Source: Fragum whitleyi
Lineage: Eukaryota; Mollusca; Bivalvia; Cardiida; Cardiidae
Assembly (NCBI GenBank): GCA_948146395.1
Contig: OX411547.1
Coordinates: 54,613,566-54,677,565, forward strand
Length of the DNA: 64,000 nt
Reading direction: 5' to 3'
Shown: piece by piece, positions 1 to 11,700 of the stretch
Layout: each line of letters starts with the position of its first letter
Position numbering within the stretch: position 1 is the first letter of the stretch
The notes under the pieces: model-generated
What the model was told of the DNA's origin: nothing
Databases searched by the model: none
Seen by the model: the letters and a program-made list of their open reading frames with translations, nothing else
Translations under genes and position numbers: made by a program

Positions 1-1870
1 CAATGTAAGCAAGAAAAAAAACCCAAAAAAAAACTTTGTGCTAACACTGCTTATGTCCGCACACAAAGCATATTAAAAGGATTGTAATCTAAAAAATCTT
101 CAAAGAGCCATTGATAAAAAATGATTTCTGCACATACATTTTAAGATAAATGTGACTTTTTAAAAAAATTGTTTGTGAGCTTTGTAATAAGTATCAATAG
201 TATTAATTTATAGCTGATGTAGTTATCATTTTGATCAGCTTCTATATAAATGATAATTTTTCATGAAAAAGTTTCACGAAAGGATTCATATAAACTTAAA
301 TTTGAATACTGATATTCAGTCTAGCTATGCAATTTACTGGACCTACCAGGCCCCTTGCTTTTTATCTGCTGAAAAGGGTGGTCATCTTCCAAAAATATTG
401 GCTATATGCCTTAAGACGCAGAAACAAAATATGAATTTTCTGATGAAATGTTTTTACAAAAACAAATTTTGAAGAAAAAAATAGCATTCAGTACATCAGA
501 AACAAGTTTGGAAAATGTAACAATGTGAATATCCATTGGAAACATAACTTTTTCCATTAAGGTTTGAATATTGTAAATAATCAAGTTCACTTAATGGGCG
601 AAGAGTTGGTTAGAAAGAATTCCATTTTACATTCAAGAAAGCCCATGGCCCCATGGCTCCCTTCTAGACTCACACAATTGTGATAACTGTTGTTAGACTA
701 AAGAAAATGGAATTGACTCTTGAGAGATAAAAATTTGGTCTCTTTTTCACCTTTGACATTCAGTGCTTTCAGTACTTTGATCTATAAAAAAAAAGTAATA
801 GTTATGTGCTTGAAAGCTTAAACCATTCAATATTTAAATGACAGTGAGTAACTGTTTTAATTATAAGAAACTGTGATTAAGTGCCTATGCAAACAAAAAA
901 AAACCAACGCAAAATCTAGCTTTTGTCCCATTTTATCTATACTTTCATTATACATACAAGTAAATCTATAATGCTTTTATATCTATACATAAACTAATAT
1001 AAAGCACAACTACAGTGGACACAATCTGACACCAACATGAACTTTTACAAGGAACACAAGATATAAAAGAAAGCAAAAGGGATGTTCCACTTTTAAGAAT
1101 GAAAAAGGGTATTCCCTATGTTTGAACATGTATATAAGCAAAGATATGCAGTCATTTAAGTTCTTTGATTAAATCTATGAAGATGCAGTTTACTCTCAAA
1201 GGTGCCATAGTTGATACTTTCAATAATTTTGAGTTGTTAAAGTTGCCTCAAAATGTATTTTATTCGTAGAAACTTGAAAAAATAAGTTTTCCTTTCAATT
1301 TATCTACGCAAATATATGATATTCATTTAAATGCACTGGCTGACTTAAGCTTTAAAACCAACAAATACAATAGAAATCAAATGACAAATGATACAAATTA
1401 CCTTCAGGCAAATTATTGTTTAAGTTGATGGGAAAGTATAACGAAAAAATCCTCCTTTGGTCTGAAATGGCCTATTGTTTATGGTTTAATCTCTCATATA
1501 TGAACCGATTTCAGTACTTTCAGTACTTTGATTTCATAAAAATTATCATTAAATTTCCCTAAAATGAAATTTCCTAGCAGAAAAATATTTAGTGATTCAT
1601 CTAGAACCATTTCCTGCTCAATTTCATGAAAAGATAGTTGAATATACCATTTCAAATCCAGATCATTTATTCTTTCATAGAAAAAGTGCACTTGTTGACC
1701 TTTGACCTCAATAACTCCTAAAAGCCCCAACAGCCAAGTTGCAGACTTTCAGAATATACTCATTAGACAATGGGCTTTCAAAAAAACATTGTCCCGAAAA
1801 TTCCCCCTGGGGGGGAGGGGGGTGTATACTGGCTCATAGTCTAATAATTATGCGACGCGGTATCGATCAA
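1..1870. other. Non-coding, no gene seen
   Basis: AT-rich sequence with only chance frames. Two copies of a TTTCAGTACTTTGAT motif occur (about 767-783 and 1509-1531); the same motif recurs near 54060 and is a dispersed repeat. A G-rich run lies at about 1807-1823. No upstream ZP exon was recognised here. Confidence 0.6.
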
Positions 1871-1875
1871 AGATA

Positions 1876-1928
1876 ACCCCGTTCCCATTCGAACGACCTC
1901 AGTTTCGGCACTCTTGACGTCATATATA
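1876..1928 (+). repeat. Family K fragment
   Basis: The motif CGAACGACCTC with flanking AGTTTCGGCACT and TGACGTCAT matches the left part of the 450-bp family K copies at 25226 and 35296. It is cut by the MITE-A insertion at 1929. Confidence 0.6.
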
Positions 1929-2294
1929 CAGTTAACAAGATTGTCAAATTGACAAGGTGAATGATTTTGGAATGATTAAGGAATGAATTTGAATGGGTGT
2001 GTGGAGCGAGTTTTGAGTGAATTTTAATGGGAGGTAATCCTATATAGTAATTTTTGTTCGGGATGAACAAAATTTGCGATATGGATTACCTCCCTTTAAT
2101 AAAAAATACATTCAAGTTTTACTCGTACATGGCTTCCTATTTCTTCAAGAACCTATGAGACGCTAATAATTTGATTTATATTAGTGAAATCGCGATTTTT
2201 CTCAAGCAAAATTTATTTTGAATAACGTTAGTTATTCTATATTTTTAAATTGATTTGAACGTTTTTGAATGTTATGAGTGAGTGTTTGGAATGA
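1929..2294 (+). mobile_element. MITE-A copy, 3' truncated
   Basis: It begins CAGTTAACAAGATTGTC after a TA, keeps the central hairpin at about 2029-2096 and most of the right half, then stops abruptly at GTTTGGAATGA, where a family C repeat follows. Confidence 0.85.
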
Positions 2295-2313
2295 AAAATC
2301 AATCAAGCATATT

Positions 2314-2585
2314 CGACAAACGAACGATTATTCTATTTATTTAATGCAAAATAATGTGAAAAAAGATAGAACAAATTTTCTTGAAAACGCGTCATTTTGC
2401 AAGTAATTGCAAAGCAAATCCCATGACGACGCCACCTGTTTGGATCCGCTGAGATTACGTCACGAAGGTAGAAATGAACGAACGCCAGGTATAAGTTTTT
2501 GATAATTTTACTGGTTAGTCGGTGAGTTCATCAGATGATATTCTACCGTTGTTTCCTACAGTCCACCGAAAAGCAGTAAAGAAAA
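2314..2585 (+). repeat. Family C repeat, 5' truncated
   Basis: Shares the body of the copies at 32262 and 48919: the GCGTCATTTTGC segment, TATAAGTTTTTGATAA and the closing CCACCGAAAAGC. The two CRE-like TGACGTCA sites of other copies are degraded here. It ends 80 bp before exon A. Confidence 0.75.
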
Positions 2586-2664
2586 TGTTATTTGATTGTT
2601 TGTTTGTTTGTTTTTGTAATATCTGGTTCTAACCTGTTTACTATTATCTTCTGTTTTCATTTAG

Positions 2665-2787
2665 GGTTTCTACGCTACCATTGCTAATTCGACCACATGC
2701 GATTCAACTGACGCCGAGCAGGCTCAACTTGAAACTACTAGTGGAACAATACAAAAAACTAACATCACCTGTCATAACTTAACTATT
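2665..2787 (+). CDS. ZP gene exon A (first recognised exon)
   Basis: Acceptor ctgttttcatttag and donor GTAAGTATT frame a 123-nt exon, 41 codons, phase 0 at both ends; the other two frames have stops. It encodes a Thr/Ser-rich extracellular stretch with Cys at residues 12 and 36 and sequons NST, NIT and NLT. Nothing in it by itself proves a ZP-N fold. It is joined to exon B only by order, strand and a workable phase, so it could belong to another gene or be followed by a missed exon. A CRE-bearing repeat ends about 80 bp upstream and a SINE fragment starts about 28 bp downstream. Confidence 0.68.
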
Positions 2788-5700
2788 GTAAGTATTTTTT
2801 TTTGATTATGAAAATTGATTGAATGAATGTAGTTTAACGCCGCTTTCAACATTTTTCCAGTTATAGCACGGCGGCTGGAGCACCTAACAATGGATTCCTT
2901 TTATTTCCCTCACCAGTACAACCATCACATCTTTTCCTAGCCTCCAGCTACTATCTCACATAGGTCAACGATTATCAAATCATTGGTGAGAGACATACAG
3001 TCGGAAAAAATATTTATTATGAAAAGAAATAATCCTATGAAATGTTGTCAAGCCGTATATTTTTAAAGATAATTTGCAAAATCATGATCTTAACCAGCCC
3101 TGCAATCAGGATCAGGAAACGGTGCAAACTGTTTTCCAATTGTATCCCGGTTTACACGTTCACCTGCGTGCAAAGCCGGGCAAAGCTGGAAAACTGTTTC
3201 CACATTTTGGTGATCCTAAACGCAGGATAGGCCCACTTCTACCTGAATCTCTTCGATTTTATAGGTTCTATAAAAGTAAATGTAAAAGCCCCAAAAAGCG
3301 ATTTAAAGATAAATGAGCCTGTGCGTGACATTTCCAACCATTTGACATGTACGTCAAGGACAAATATTAAGTAGCATTGACTGCCACGCCGTACAATTTA
3401 GAGTTTGACTGTCTAAAGATCTTTTGGATCTTATTTTTTAACAAAACGCAATTTTAAAGACCCTATTCAGACTGTGCGGATGCACAGGCTGGTCTGAATT
3501 TTTGTTTGTCGCACATTTGAAATTGTTGGAAATGTCACTGCCTCATACAGAATATTCCATTTCAGTGACTAAGCGTATTTTTTGCTGTTAAGTTATGTGT
3601 CACGTCATGATAAAAGGGGCATTTATGTATGTTCATTGTTAACACTACTCCTTCATTTATACGCTATCCGAATGTTTATATACAGACTTTCGACGAGTTT
3701 ATATTTTAAATTGGGATCAACGAAATTTTTGCTGTCACGGTCTCTAACTATACTGAAAGATTAAAGAAACACAAAACTACTGGCTTTTTACCTTCCTTTG
3801 AATTAGAACGGTAATCGTCATGTGACATAGCGTAAAAGGAGCCTACTTTTGAAACCGACTTCATCATGAAGAAACTAAAATTGAAACGACAAAATGCATT
3901 GAATATCGATAGGGAGAAGAAGGATTTTTAACTATGAGTTTCTTTACTTTATCAGTATATAGGTGATTACATTTGTAACCAAGTACCGTTATCTCACGCT
4001 TTTTAGATTTCATTCCAGTACACCCCTACTCCTTGCTATACCACATTTTCCCGCGTTTTTCAATAATGCGGTTAGACTATAGTATTCTACATCATGCGAC
4101 CATGTGCATAATGATGTGGCCTGGTGATTTTATAATTCGTCATGGAAAAAGGGGGCCTTAATGTAATCTTCTCTTTTATAAATGGTTACAATCATGTGAA
4201 ACTTTCACAGAATGTTCCATTTCCAGTGACTACTTACATTTATGACTGTATCATTGCATCCTGCGTTATGATAAAAGGAGCCTTTATGTATATTCTTTGT
4301 TAGCACAGATCCTTCATTATACACGAATTAAAAAAAAAATCGTAACATAATTTTTCTCATCGAGTCACCATGGCCACATTTAATTTGCCATATGCCACGT
4401 CACGGAGAATAGTGCATTAGTGCTAATTTCCTTGTCAATACAATTTTTATTTTGTTTATAGATATATTTGTATAAACTGCCATAGAATGTCCCTTATCAA
4501 GTGACCATGTACATTTCACGGCGGTTTGGTAATAATATGCTGTGTTTAGATTACACATATTTATTGCCATAACTCTTATATACGTGTAACATATAGAAAA
4601 TAGTAAACGTAGTTGTTTAGGAAAAAGGTTCTGGTCACAAGTTCTTACAACGTAGATTCGGCCATTCCCCTTTGTAGACCCACACAAAGTTATGCCTTGA
4701 AATCGTACTGATTTTCAGATTTCAGAAATGTAAGAAATGTTAATCTTGGGCAATGCTATACCGGTTATAAGATCTTTATAATGGCATGTTATGAAGAAAT
4801 CTAATAAGTACAGATACATGTAATTCGATAAATGAACACATGGATTTCAACTACAGTAAAACTTGTGTTAAGCGACCTCTTAGGGCACCACCAAAAAGCG
4901 ATCGTTTATGGGAATAGTCGCTTAATACAAATTATCACGATAAATGTGACAGTTCATTTTGATGGCATTTAAAGATAGTCGGTCAAGTCATACTGAATCC
5001 TATGATGTTTGAACCCATTAGAATCGTCTTATTGAGACGATTCTAATGGGCTCCAATAACATAAGATTCAATAATAACCAGTTTTTCGTTAACAATGCCC
5101 TCTTTTTCAGAGATTTTGCTAAAGGTAAGGGACTTTTTATGGTGGTCGCTTAATAAAATTTGCCGCTTAACACACGTGGTCGCTCGAGCAATATCGACTG
5201 TAGATTGTCAGAGCGATTGGAGCTTAAGTTTACATGTAAGTGGTGGTGTAGAACTGGCAACGCAGCGACAAAAACCAGGGTTATAAAGGATATTGAATGA
5301 GTGGTCATTGAATACCGAATTTATTAAACGAGTCATCTTTAAACTGATAAAAACCAGGCTTCGCCGAGTTTTTATCTGTTTTAGATGACGAGTTTGATAA
5401 ATTCGGTATTTTGTGAGCACAAATGTGATATTCTATTTATAATATGACCCAATTTTTTTTGCGAAAAATCGTCAAAATTCTTGAAATTCAACATTTCAAT
5501 TTTCCGCGAAACTTATAACGCCGTTTAAAATTGACGTCACAATATATATATTATGACGTCATTTTCGCGGATACAAAATAGCGTTGCTATTCGCTTTGAG
5601 CTCTTTTGCATAGTTATCCAACTAGTGTAAAAACACACGTGTAATATCAAAAATATTCAACGGGTTTATTTTACTCCCGCGACGTAGGTCATATCATAAA

Positions 5701-8700
5701 CAAAATATGGCAACATATAACATTTAGAAATCTTATTTGACTCTGTTGTTTATAGTTGTACATCTTTGAATATGAATAAATTCTCGTCAGTACTTAAATT
5801 TGCCGAACCAAATAGAAGTATGATATTCCAAAGCGGGTGAAATTTTCGTAATTCTCGAATTACGAATATGTTGTGTCATGGGATAAAGGGCTTTATGTCT
5901 TATTTATATTTTACATAATTTCTCCATTTAAGCATCGAGTTCCATGAACTTAAACAAAATATTTGACATGTGACTATGGACACAACTTTGCTATTTGGTG
6001 CAATAATGCGGCGTCATGCAAAAAGAAAATTTCCAACACAACTCCTCCTCCATTAATGGATAATTACATTTTCATGAAACTCTTTTCCCTTTATATCTTA
6101 AACAGCACTATCAAGACAGTCTATCAAATAGTTAGAAGAGCGGTCCCAGGCCCTCAAGTGCCTCTTTTTTGTTTGGGTTTGGGTTTACATTTAATTACAT
6201 CGTGGAATTGACATTCATCTCAATCTAAATCATTCTAAATCATTCACTCAGCACTCCATTCATTCATCCAAAACACTCACTCAAACCACTCATAAACACT
6301 CCAAAACTCACTGAAAAATATACAACAACAACCTCGTTCAAAATAAAAATAGCTGGGGAAAAATCAGGATTACACTTTAATTAATTGAAATTGAAAGGGT
6401 CTGATTAGATCTTGAAGAAAATTGAAGCTATTTATAGAATATATATTCAATTTCTTTAAAGGGAGGTAATAAATATCGCAAATTTTGTTCATCTAGAACA
6501 AAATCTGCGATATATGATTACCTCCCATTAAATTCACTCAAAACTCGCTCCACGCATTCATTCATTTTCATTCCAAAATCATTCATCTTGTCAATTTCAC
6601 GATGTTGTTAACTTATTTAGGATCACTCTGCCGATCCGATCATTTTGATCAAATCGATCGTATAAATTCCCTTGCCAAAACCGACCAAGCTCGAACAAAA
6701 TGTAAAACATGACATCTTCCCGATCTTTACTAGGGGCCAACTTATTTCTGGCCCGAACGGGGCCCGATTTTGTTGTTTTACAGCCGGGCCACAATTAGAA
6801 ACCAGTCCTTTGTTCTAGATGACAAAATGTTGAAAACAGTTATCAAATTATGCCTCGCTTTCTCATTTTATGTTTTTCCGATCGTCTGTGGAGATAAATT
6901 GTTGTTAACTGTTTCGCATGACAGGTCACATTTACTCTCGATGAGCAAAGATAGCTGGGCGAATTCAGGCATACAGTTTGTTTCATCGTGAAATTGACAT
7001 TCACCTCAATTAAAACCATTCTAAATCGCTCACTCAGCGCTCCAATCATTCATTCCAAACATTCACTCAAACCATTCAAAAACGCTCAAACCCACTGAAA
7101 AATATAGAATTAACAACGTCATTCAAAATAAATCTGAATAAAGAAGATGGCGAATTCGAATTGTTAGCGTCACATAGGTTCTTGAAGAAATAGGAAGCTA
7201 TGTATAGAAGATGTATGAATCTTTTATTTAAGGGAGTTATTTAATATTGCTAATTTTGTTCATCCTGAACAGGATTTGCGATATAGGATAACCTCCCTTT
7301 TATTTCACTCAAAACTCACTCCTCACACTCATTCAATTTCATTCCTTAATTATTCACCTTGTCGATTTCACGATGTTGTTAACTGTACTTGTAAATGAAT
7401 TGGAATTTTTAGTTCGATTCCCAAATGAATTCCTTATGCTTCTTTTCCACTATGTTCCCGGCGGCCAGGGCAGTCCCGTTTCTCCATAACATGGCACGCC
7501 GTTGAACTTTGGTCATTTATGTAAAAGTCGATTGTGGCGTTTACTGCTTTAGAACTCAAACAAGAATGAAGCTGATCACAAAATATCTTCTTTTTTATTT
7601 CCTCAGTCCGCATGCGCAGTGACGATCGTATCATAGTTTTACACACCATAGCAGGTCGTACCAAACGCCGTAACTTAACGCAGCAAAACGTGTCAAGTTA
7701 ACCTTAGCTTGCCGTGAAGAACGGGATAAGACGTGAGATATCCGTAGCGAAACGCAACAAAACGTAAAGCAATCGTGGCTTGCCGGGCTGTTAACAAGCT
7801 TTCCCGTTGCGCTATGGATCTCTTCCAAGTTTCGCTACGGAATGTTTCGTGCTGTCACGGTTTGTTGCGCTCATCCCGTTATGTCACGATTCTCATTTCC
7901 ACCGGAATTGTCTTGGCAGATTTTTTGATAGTCTAAAAATTTGCCCCAGCGGCCACGACAGTCCCGTTCTGTTACGTTTGCTTATTCCGTCGCCCTGTGT
8001 TGCCCAACGTCCGTCCCGTTTAGCCACGGTTGTCTGAAACGAAGCCGCCGTGGTCGCTGGGAACATAGTGGAAACGCAGCATCAGCAATATTCTATTCTG
8101 TGTTACAGGGCGAGGCGGGTGTGTTTTTACTTATGAAGAACTTTACACTTCAAACTGAACGGGAGGACGTGCAATCAATCGGTGAGTTTATAAAAAATAC
8201 AGTCAGTTACATCGTGAAATTGACATTCCCCTCAATCATAAACATTTTAAATCGCTCACTCAGCGCTCCAATCATTTATTCCAAACACTCACTCAAACCA
8301 TTCAAAAACGCTCAAACCCATTGAAAAAAAACATAGAATCAAAAACGTCATTCGAAATAAATTTCGAGATAGAAAAATTGCGGTTTCACTGACATAATTC
8401 TAATTGTAAGGTTCTTGAAGAAATATCGAGCTGTCTTAAGAACTTGTATGTATATTTTATTTCATTGGATAACCTCCCTTTAATTTCACTCGAAACTCGC
8501 TCCTCTCGCTCATTCATTTTCATTCCAAAATCATTCATCTTGTCAATATCACGATGTTGTTTACTGTAACAATATCGTGAGATTAGCATTCATCTCGACC
8601 AAAACCATCCGAAAATCACACGCTCAGCGCTCCAAACATTCATTTGAAACATTTACTAAGCCCGCTCATAAAAGCTCCAAATCAACTTACCAGATAAGAT

Positions 8701-11700
8701 CAACAAGAAATTTGAAATAACTATAGCAAGACAAAATCGCTATACATGATTGAAATTATAAGCGTGTGATTGGCTTTTGAAGAAATGAAAAGCTATTTAT
8801 TGACCTGGTAGACATATTTACTTACAGAGGGATAATAAATATCGCTAATTTTGTTCATCCTGAGCGAAATAAGCATTTTTTGCTCACCAGACTCTAATTT
8901 CACTCAAAACTCACTCATTCCAAAATCATTCCAAAAGCATTCACCGTGTCAATTACATGGTTTTGTTAACGGTAGTGAATTTAACTAAATGAATGATTTT
9001 GGAATTAAGTTGAATTAGTCTGTGGAGCACGTTTTAAGTGATACAGTTAACAAGATTGTCAAATTGACAAGGTGAATGCTTTTGGAATGATTTGTGAATG
9101 ACAATGAATGAGTTCGAGGAGCGAGGTTTGAGTGAATTTTATTGGGAGGTAATCCTACATCGAAAATTTTGTTAAGGATGAACAAAATTTGCGATATTGA
9201 TAACCACCCTTTAATAAAAATGCATACAAGTTCTATACATAGCCTCCTATTTCTTTAGAAACCTATAAGGCACTAACAATTTGAATTGTATCAGTAAAAT
9301 CGCGATTTTTCTCTATCATAATTTATATTTTGCGCCCCAATAATTGATTCCATACACTCACTCAAATGACTCAAAAACGTTTCAAAATCACCAAAAACAA
9401 TTCGAAATCGATCAAAATGATAAACTTTTTATTGAGATTTCTTAAATTATTCCACGATTGTTTTGGCTGGCGTTGATTTAAAAACGTCTGATCTGTTCGA
9501 GAAGACACACAAATTAGATATTAGGATGAATTTTTTAAATGGAGATAATCAAATATCGCTAATTTTGATCAAAATTAGCGATATTTGATTATCTCCTTTT
9601 AAATTTACCCCAAACTCAATCATTCAATTTTATTCTTTAACCATTCTAAAATCATTCACCATGTCGATTTCACAATGTTGTTAACTGTATCAGGGCTGTA
9701 GGATAGTCGCCATTTTGATTGGGATATCTTATGACAAAATTACAAAACACAACTGATGTAGTGCCCCTGTCATATTAGACTTTTTATTCAATGGAAACAA
9801 TGTCCTAAAGATAGCTTCCTATTTCATCAAATGCTAATCAGACGCTTATAATCGTGAAATTGACATTTATCTCAATCAATAACCACTCTAAATCGCTCAC
9901 TCAGAGCTCCATTCATTCATTTAATCCAAACACTCACTCAAACCATTCACAAACGCTCAAGACTCACTGAAAGACATATAACAACAACTTCGTTTAAAGG
10001 CTGAAAAAGAATCAGTTTTTCACAAAATTAATTGATATTGTAAGCGTCTGATTAAATCTTGAAGTAACTGGACGCTATTTATAGAACATATATGCATATT
10101 ATTTTAAAGGGAGGTAATTAATATCGCTAATTTTGTCCATCCTGAACAGAATTTGCGATAATGGGTTACCTCCCATCAAATTAACTCAAAACGCGCTCTC
10201 TACACTTTTTCAAATTTCATTCCTAAATAATTCTCAAAATCATTCACCCTGTCAATTTCACGATGTTGTCAACTATAAATATTTTTTTTTCGTACAGGTG
10301 TAAACAAAAGAATATTTCAGACAAATATTAAATGATGTTAAACAAGCTAAATACAATGATCTTATGAAATGGAAAATGTTCTGTTATAACGTGAAATAGT
10401 CATATTGATGACCGGATCGTATAGTGGATTTTCATAGATTCATATATAAACGATAACTCCAAACATTCTATACGCTGCAGCTTTACTAATACGGATTACA
10501 ATAGCGATACAGCATGGCATCAAGATATCATTCTCCTCTCTCCCCTTAGGCGGCTTATTATCAGGCTATTTATTCAAAGATGAAATGTCTTTCAATCTAA
10601 GACCTCCCTGTATTGTCCTACCAAATACCGATTCTCAGAAAGTACATTATTCCTAGCTCCGCCTTCGTCGGGTTAATTTGATAACATTACAAAAACATGG
10701 TAGCGAAATTATTTGTCGGATGGCTGAATTCTTATGACGAAATCATTACATTTCGGTTTAATAAAAAAAATTAAAATATGACCTACGTCACCGGAGTGAA
10801 ATGACCCCGTTGAATATTTTTGATATTAAACAGATGTTATTGCACTAGTGGAATAATTATGCAAACGAGCTTAGAAAGAAGAACAACAATGTATTTTTGT
10901 TAGGAAAATGACGCCATAATGAACCTGCCTACGCCATTTCGCAAACGGCGTTATATGTTTCGCGGAACGACATGAATCGATAAATATTGTAATTTTCTCG
11001 TAAAATTAGGGTCATATTATAAATAGAATATCATATTTGTGCCCATCAAATACTGAATTTATTAAACTCGTCACATATAAACAGATATAATTAAGCACAG
11101 TCTCGTTTTTATCTATAGATGACTCGTTTAATGAATTCGGTATTCAATGACCACTCATTCAATATCCACTATGTGTCTTTACGTCATCGTCGTATCATCA
11201 ATGACATGTCGTCAGTGTTCTTTAAATGTGACCCGTCACGCAAAAAGGGACCACCTGGGAACTTTGTAAAATGAATATTTGAAAAAAAGATTTGTTCAAG
11301 CATTTGTCAACCAGAAGTCGCATCTCAAAAGTTCTTTCACTGGAAGGTAGATTGAACATTCTAGATACAGAAAATAAGTCCATTTAGAAAAGTTTCGACC
11401 CTAGTCTGTCTGTGCAAACCGCGAAGTCTGACTAGGGTCGACACTTTACGCACTACCAAGATGGCCCCTTTTTGTGTGAGTTACCACGCAAAATGCCAAT
11501 TTCATTTTTTCAGTGTGAGACTACCTTATATTTGGCTTTTTTTACTTTTTAGAATACAAGTGCACACTGCGGCCGAATGCTACATATGAATATAATATAG
11601 CTATAACGTAAGTAAATATTTTCTTTTATTCCCATCTGCTGCCGTCATAGCGCAGTTGGTAGCGCGTCGGACTGTCAATCTAGAGGTCAAGGGTTCGATC

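Noticed and set aside
3074..3316. 80-codon basic open frame
   Set aside because: Most of it is the family D foldback read through.
5095..5286. Mini-exon AGATTTTGCTAAAG between an AG and GTAAGG
   Set aside because: It lies inside the family F element and is only about 15 nt long, so the splice-like signals are most likely chance.
7941..8324. 127-codon open frame
   Set aside because: It runs from the family Q repeat into a MITE-A copy, so it is a chance frame across two repeats.
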